64,000 nt of DNA from an uncultured Serinicoccus sp. (lineage in GTDB: Bacteria > Actinomycetota > Actinomycetes > Actinomycetales > Dermatophilaceae). Under the pieces are notes generated by a model. The model made no database searches. It was given only the letters and a program-made list of their open reading frames with translations, and was not told the DNA's origin. Positions within the stretch are counted from its first letter, which is position 1. Each line of letters begins with the position of its first letter. Location: the NCBI RefSeq assembly GCF_947487915.1, contig NZ_CANKYH010000005.1, positions 186,001 to 250,000 on the forward strand, in the 5' to 3' direction. Shown piece after piece: positions 60,198 through 64,000 of the stretch. A program made the position numbers and the translations under genes.

Positions 60198-61558
60198 CCC
60201 ACCCCCGCAGCGAGCGCATGCTCACCGTGGACCAGCTCCGGGCGGGGGTCGCCGACGAGAGCATCGAGACGGTGATCGTCGCCTTCACCGACATGCAGGG
60301 CCGGCTCCAGGGCAAGTACCTGCACGCCCCCTACTTCGTCGAGCACGCGCTGGGGCACGGGGTCGAGGGGTGCAACTACCTGCTGGCCGTCGACCCCGAG
60401 ATGAACACCGTCGACGGCTACGCCATCTCCTCCTGGGAGGCGGGCTACGGCGACATGGAGTTCACCCTCGACACCGACACCATCCGCCGGGTCCCGTGGC
60501 TGGAGCGCACGGTGATGGTGCAGTGCGACCTCGCGCTCACCGACGGCTCCCCGGTCCCCATGTCCCCGCGCTCCATGCTGGCCTCCCAGGTCGAGCGCGC
60601 GGCGGGGCACGGGTGGTCGGCGGTCGCCGGCACCGAGCTGGAGTTCGTCGTCTACCGCGACTCCTACGAGGAGGCCTGGTCCAAGGGGTATACCGGTCTC
60701 ACCCCGGCGAACCAGTACAACGTCGACTACTCGATCATCGGCTCGGGCCGGGTGGAGCCGCTGCTGCGCCGCATCCGCAGCGACATGTACCAGGCCGGCA
60801 TGACCGTCGAGTCGGCCAAGGGCGAGTGCAACTTCGGCCAGCACGAGATCGGCTTCCTCTTCGACGAGGTCGTCACCACGTGCGACAACCACAGCGTCTA
60901 TAAGACCGGCGCCAAGATGATCGCGGCCCAGCTCGGTCAGTCGCTGACGTTCATGGCCAAGCCCAACGAGCGGGAGGGCAGCTCCTGCCACATCCACCTC
61001 TCGCTGCGCGGGCTGGACGGGTCGACGGTCTTCTGGGACGAGGGCGGGCGCACCGCGCTCTACGACCACTTCATCGCCGGCGTGCTCGCGACGATGCGCG
61101 AGTTCACCCTCTTCTACGCCCCCAACATCAACTCCTACAAGCGCTTCGCCCAGGGCTCCTTCGCGCCCACGGCCGTGGCGTGGGGGCAGGACAACCGCAC
61201 CTGCTCGGTGCGCACCGTGGGCGAGGGCTCCGGCGCCCGCATGGAGAACCGCGTGCCCGGTGGGGACTGCAACCCCTATCTCGCGGTCGCGGCGATGATG
61301 GCCGGCGGACTGCACGGGATCGAGCAGGAGCTCGAGCTGGAGCCGATGATGACCGGCAACGCCTACGAGTCCGACGCGCCGCTCGTGCCGCACACCCTGC
61401 GCGAGGCCCGTGACCTCTTCGCCGCCTCCGAGGTGGCCAGGGAGGCCTTCGGGCAGGACGTGGTGGACCACTACGTCAACATGGCGGACATCGAGATCAC
61501 CGCCTTCGACGCGGCCGTCACCGACTGGGAGCTGCGGCGGGGGTTCGAGCGCCTGTGA
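60194..61558 (+). CDS. Glutamine-synthetase-like gamma-glutamylamine synthetase
   Basis: 454 residues. GS-fold motifs: AGTELEFVVYRDSYEEAW (E-box), CNFGQHEIGF, MAKPNEREGSSCHIHLSL (ATP/metal), GSFAPTAVAWGQDNRTCSVRTVG and MENRVPGGDCNPYLAVA. This resembles the PuuA/GlnA3/GlnA4 class of gamma-glutamylpolyamine or gamma-glutamylethanolamide synthetases rather than ammonia-assimilating GlnA. It would attach glutamate to the imported amine. AAGGAG precedes the ATG. Downstream hydrolase and dehydrogenases complete the pathway. Confidence 0.9.
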   Translation: MTHPRSERMLTVDQLRAGVADESIETVIVAFTDMQGRLQGKYLHAPYFVEHALGHGVEGCNYLLAVDPEMNTVDGYAISSWEAGYGDMEFTLDTDTIRRVPWLERTVMVQCDLALTDGSPVPMSPRSMLASQVERAAGHGWSAVAGTELEFVVYRDSYEEAWSKGYTGLTPANQYNVDYSIIGSGRVEPLLRRIRSDMYQAGMTVESAKGECNFGQHEIGFLFDEVVTTCDNHSVYKTGAKMIAAQLGQSLTFMAKPNEREGSSCHIHLSLRGLDGSTVFWDEGGRTALYDHFIAGVLATMREFTLFYAPNINSYKRFAQGSFAPTAVAWGQDNRTCSVRTVGEGSGARMENRVPGGDCNPYLAVAAMMAGGLHGIEQELELEPMMTGNAYESDAPLVPHTLREARDLFAASEVAREAFGQDVVDHYVNMADIEITAFDAAVTDWELRRGFERL

Positions 61559-62349
61559 CCGACCGCCCACGGATCGGGCTGACCACCTACTACAAGGAGG
61601 CGGCCTGGGGAGTCTGGCGACGGCCCGCGGCGATCGTGCCGGCCGTCTACGTGGAGGGCGTCGCCGCCGCCGGCGGCACCCCGCTGCTGCTGCCGCCCGT
61701 GGGGTCCGACCCCTCGGTGCTGGACGTGCTCGACGGGCTGGTCCTCATCGGCGGGGCCGACGTCGACGCCGCGCAGTACGCCGGGACACCCCACCCGAGC
61801 ACCGCGCCCGAGCCGGTGCGCGACGCCCCCGAGCTCGCGCTGGCGCGCGCGGCCCTGCAGCGGGGGGTGCCGTTGCTCGCGATCTGCCGCGGGGTCCAGG
61901 TGCTCAACGTCGCCCTGGGCGGCACGCTCGACCAGCACCTGCCGGACCGGCTGGGGCACACGGCATACCAGCCGAGCCCGGGCATCTTCGGCGAGGTGAC
62001 CTTCCGCACCGAGCCCGGGTCCCGCATCGCCGAGGTCCTGGGGCCGGAGGCGGCCTCGCCGTGCTACCACCACCAGGGGGTGGACCGGGTCGCCGACGGG
62101 CTCGTCGTCACGGCGCGCTCGGCCGACGGGGTGGTGCAGGCCCTGGAGCCGGCGGAGGCCCCTGGCTGGGCGGTCGGCGTGCAGTTCCACCCCGAGGAGA
62201 ACCCCGCCGACCGCCGTCTCTTCCACGCCCTGGTCCACCAGGCCACCACCCGCACCACCACCCCCCGGCGTGGACACAGCCATCCGGGGGACGGGCACCG
62301 GGAACCGATGTCCAGACCCGCAGCAGGAGAGGAGAGATCGACCGCATGA
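61555..62349 (+). CDS. Class I amidotransferase-like gamma-glutamyl hydrolase
   Basis: 264 residues from a GTG overlapping the GlnA-like stop (GTGA). Class I glutamine-amidotransferase/peptidase C26 features: VLIGGADVD, nucleophile loop LLAICRGVQVLN (Cys), and VGVQFHPEENP (His, Glu). PuuD-like enzymes release glutamate from gamma-glutamyl intermediates. The last 40 residues are His/Arg/Gly-rich and probably disordered. It ends by overlapping the aldehyde dehydrogenase start (ATGA). Confidence 0.88.
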   Translation: MTDRPRIGLTTYYKEAAWGVWRRPAAIVPAVYVEGVAAAGGTPLLLPPVGSDPSVLDVLDGLVLIGGADVDAAQYAGTPHPSTAPEPVRDAPELALARAALQRGVPLLAICRGVQVLNVALGGTLDQHLPDRLGHTAYQPSPGIFGEVTFRTEPGSRIAEVLGPEAASPCYHHQGVDRVADGLVVTARSADGVVQALEPAEAPGWAVGVQFHPEENPADRRLFHALVHQATTRTTTPRRGHSHPGDGHREPMSRPAAGEERSTA

Positions 62350-63707
62350 GCACCACCGATGTCGTCGACCCGGCCACCGAGGAGGTCATCACCACCCTCG
62401 AGCTCGCCGACGAGGAGCGGACCGACGCCGCCGTCGAGGCGGCCTACCGGGCCTACCAGACCTGGCGCGAGGTGAGCCCCGCCGACCGTGCGCGGCTGCT
62501 GCGCCGCTTCGCCGCGGTCGTCGACGACCACGTCGAGGAGCTGGCCCGGCTGGAGGTCGCCAACGCCGGCCACACCATCGGCAACGCGCGCTGGGAGGCG
62601 GGCAACGTCCGTGACGTGCTGGCCTACTACGCCGGCGCCCCGGAGCGGCCCGGCGGCGAGACCATCCCGGTGGACGGTGGCGTGGCCATGACCTTCGCCG
62701 AGCCGCTCGGGGTGGTGGGGGTCATCGTGCCGTGGAACTTCCCCATGCCGATCGCCGGGTGGGCCATCGGGCCGGCGCTCGCCGCCGGCAACACCGTGGT
62801 CCTCAAGCCCGCGGAGCTGACCCCGCTCACCGCGCTGCGGCTGGCCGAGCTGGCCCTGGAGGCCGGGATCCCCGAGGGCGTGCTGCAGGTGCTCCCGGGC
62901 GCCGGGTCGGTCGTCGGCGAGCGCTTCGTCACCCACCCGCTCGTCCGCAAGGTGGTCTTCACCGGCTCGACGGCCGTCGGCAAGCGGGTCATGGCCGGGT
63001 GCGCCGACCAGGTCAAGCGGGTGACCCTCGAGCTCGGCGGCAAGAACGCCAACATCGTCTTCGCCGACGCCGACCTCGACGCGGCTGCCGCGGCCGCGCC
63101 CGGCGGGGCCTTCGACAACGCCGGCCAGGACTGCTGCGCCCGGTCGCGGCTGCTCGTGCAGGCCGAGGTGCTCGACGCCTTCCTGGAGCGGCTCGAGCCC
63201 GCGGTGCGCGGCTTCGTGTGCGGACCACCGGGCGACGACGCCAGCGGTATGGGCCCGCTCATCTCCGCCGGCCAGCGGGAGACGGTCGCGGGTTACGTCC
63301 GCGACGCCGAGGTGCTCCTCCAGGGCAGCGCCCCGGACGGCCCCGGCTTCTGGCACCCGCCCACCGTGCTGCGGACCCGGGCCGAGGACGACCCCGCCTT
63401 CACCGAGGAGATCTTCGGGCCGGTGATCTCGGTGCTGCCCTTCCGCGACGAGGAGGACGCGCTCCGGATCGCCAACGACACGGCCTACGGGCTCGCCGGC
63501 TCGATCTGGACGCGAGACGTGGGACGGGCGCTGCGGGTCGCGCGGCGGCTGGAGGCGGGCAACCTCGCCGTCAACAGCCACGCCTCCGTCCGGTACAACA
63601 CCCCCTTCGGAGGCTTCGGGCAGTCCGGGCTCGGCCGCGAGCTGGGACCGCACGCGCTGGACGCCTTCACCGAGACCAAGACCGTCTTCATCGCCACCGG
63701 CGACTGA
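62346..63707 (+). CDS. NAD(P)-dependent aldehyde dehydrogenase
   Basis: 453 residues. ALDH motifs: VPWNFPMPIAGW, KPAELTPLTAL, VFTGSTAVGKRV (cofactor), LELGGKNANIVF (general-base Glu), AGQDCCARSRL (catalytic Cys) and EEIFGPVISVLPF. It would oxidise the aldehyde made from the gamma-glutamylated amine, or the free aldehyde, to the acid. The start ATG 62346 overlaps the hydrolase stop; a GAGAGGAG ribosome binding site lies upstream. Confidence 0.92.
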   Translation: MSTTDVVDPATEEVITTLELADEERTDAAVEAAYRAYQTWREVSPADRARLLRRFAAVVDDHVEELARLEVANAGHTIGNARWEAGNVRDVLAYYAGAPERPGGETIPVDGGVAMTFAEPLGVVGVIVPWNFPMPIAGWAIGPALAAGNTVVLKPAELTPLTALRLAELALEAGIPEGVLQVLPGAGSVVGERFVTHPLVRKVVFTGSTAVGKRVMAGCADQVKRVTLELGGKNANIVFADADLDAAAAAAPGGAFDNAGQDCCARSRLLVQAEVLDAFLERLEPAVRGFVCGPPGDDASGMGPLISAGQRETVAGYVRDAEVLLQGSAPDGPGFWHPPTVLRTRAEDDPAFTEEIFGPVISVLPFRDEEDALRIANDTAYGLAGSIWTRDVGRALRVARRLEAGNLAVNSHASVRYNTPFGGFGQSGLGRELGPHALDAFTETKTVFIATGD

Positions 63708-63729
63708 CCGACCAGGAACGAGGCACGAC

Positions 63730-64000
63730 ATGAGCACGAGCATCGACCTGACCCAGCGCCTGGCCGGCCGGGTCGCCGTCGTCACCGGAGGCGCCAGTGG
63801 CATCGGCCTGGCCTCCGCCCGCCGCCTGGCTGCCGAGGGCGCCCGCGTGGTCCTCGCGGACATCTGCGAGCAGTCCGTCGGCGAGGCGCTGGCGCAGGAC
63901 CTCGGCGGGCTCTTCGTCCGCACCGACGTCACCGACGCCGAGCAGGTGGAGCGGCTGTTCGCCACGGCCAAGGAGACCTACGGCGGCATCGACATCGCCT
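63730..64000 (+). CDS. Short-chain dehydrogenase, partial
   Basis: From ATG 63730 (22 bases after the ALDH stop) to the right edge, about 90 codons. The Rossmann motif VAVVTGGASGIGLASARRLA (about 15-34), VVLADI and FVRTDVTDAEQV are SDR hallmarks; the catalytic Tyr-Lys lies beyond the window. Its substrate is unknown, but its place in the operon suggests it oxidises an alcohol or amino-alcohol intermediate. Confidence 0.85.
   Translation, partial: MSTSIDLTQRLAGRVAVVTGGASGIGLASARRLAAEGARVVLADICEQSVGEALAQDLGGLFVRTDVTDAEQVERLFATAKETYGGIDIA

Overview
The window is very GC-rich actinobacterial DNA. It is densely packed, uses many GTG starts and ATGA/GTGA stop-start overlaps, and encodes lipoproteins, a resuscitation-promoting factor, a WXG100/EssC pair, a SigK-RskA locus and CWB2 cell-wall-binding proteins. 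These suggest a Micrococcales-type actinomycete, perhaps Ornithinimicrobium/Serinicoccus-like. The genus is an inference from gene content only. I see no rRNA, tRNA, CRISPR array, prophage or insertion sequence.

Layout. 1-6.6 kb: partial SprT-like protease, a small membrane protein paired with a K+ channel, an O-acyltransferase, a DUF427 protein and a lipoprotein. 6.6-11.4 kb: Rpf-LysM muralytic factor, a PepE-DinB fusion, an aldo/keto reductase and an AAA ATPase. 11.5-28.1 kb (minus): one long array that starts as a Tad/Flp pilus operon (CpaB, TadZ, TadA, TadB, TadC, Flp, two TadE-like proteins, TadG-like). It continues through two exported proteins and a LysM/BTAD-like membrane protein into an EssC-type ATPase and a WXG100 protein. 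28.2-31.3 kb: rhodanese, HAD protein, Fpg/Nei glycosylase, App1 phosphatase.

31.3-34.5 kb (minus) is the most unusual part. It is a mau-like cassette in the order unknown protein, MauE-like, MauD/TlpA-like, cysteine-rich Tat-exported MADH-light-chain-like protein, then a CcdA/MauF-like membrane protein. The last frame is interrupted by a single in-frame TGA exactly where a redox Cys would be expected, which makes it a selenocysteine candidate or a pseudogene. 34.5-41.0 kb: cell-surface proteins (CWB2 protein, peptidoglycan-binding hydrolase, CWB2-5'-nucleotidase).

41.1-47.2 kb: a CarH/LitR-like B12-binding MerR regulator, an OpuC/ProU-type osmolyte ABC importer, a nucleotide-sugar-epimerase-like protein and a CPBP protease. 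47.5-56.6 kb: a SigK-RskA stress locus with PPOX and TspO proteins, a FAD oxidoreductase-DUF1365-cyclopropane synthase operon, a second cyclopropane-type methyltransferase, and a DUF4397-sortase pair. Two of these operons share a possible SigK-type promoter. The gene content parallels M. tuberculosis Rv0444c-Rv0449c. 56.8-57.9 kb: small protein plus FHA protein. 57.9-64 kb: GntR repressor, operator, amine permease, GlnA-like gamma-glutamylamine synthetase, C26 hydrolase, aldehyde dehydrogenase and SDR, which together look like a gamma-glutamylation route for ethanolamine or polyamine catabolism.
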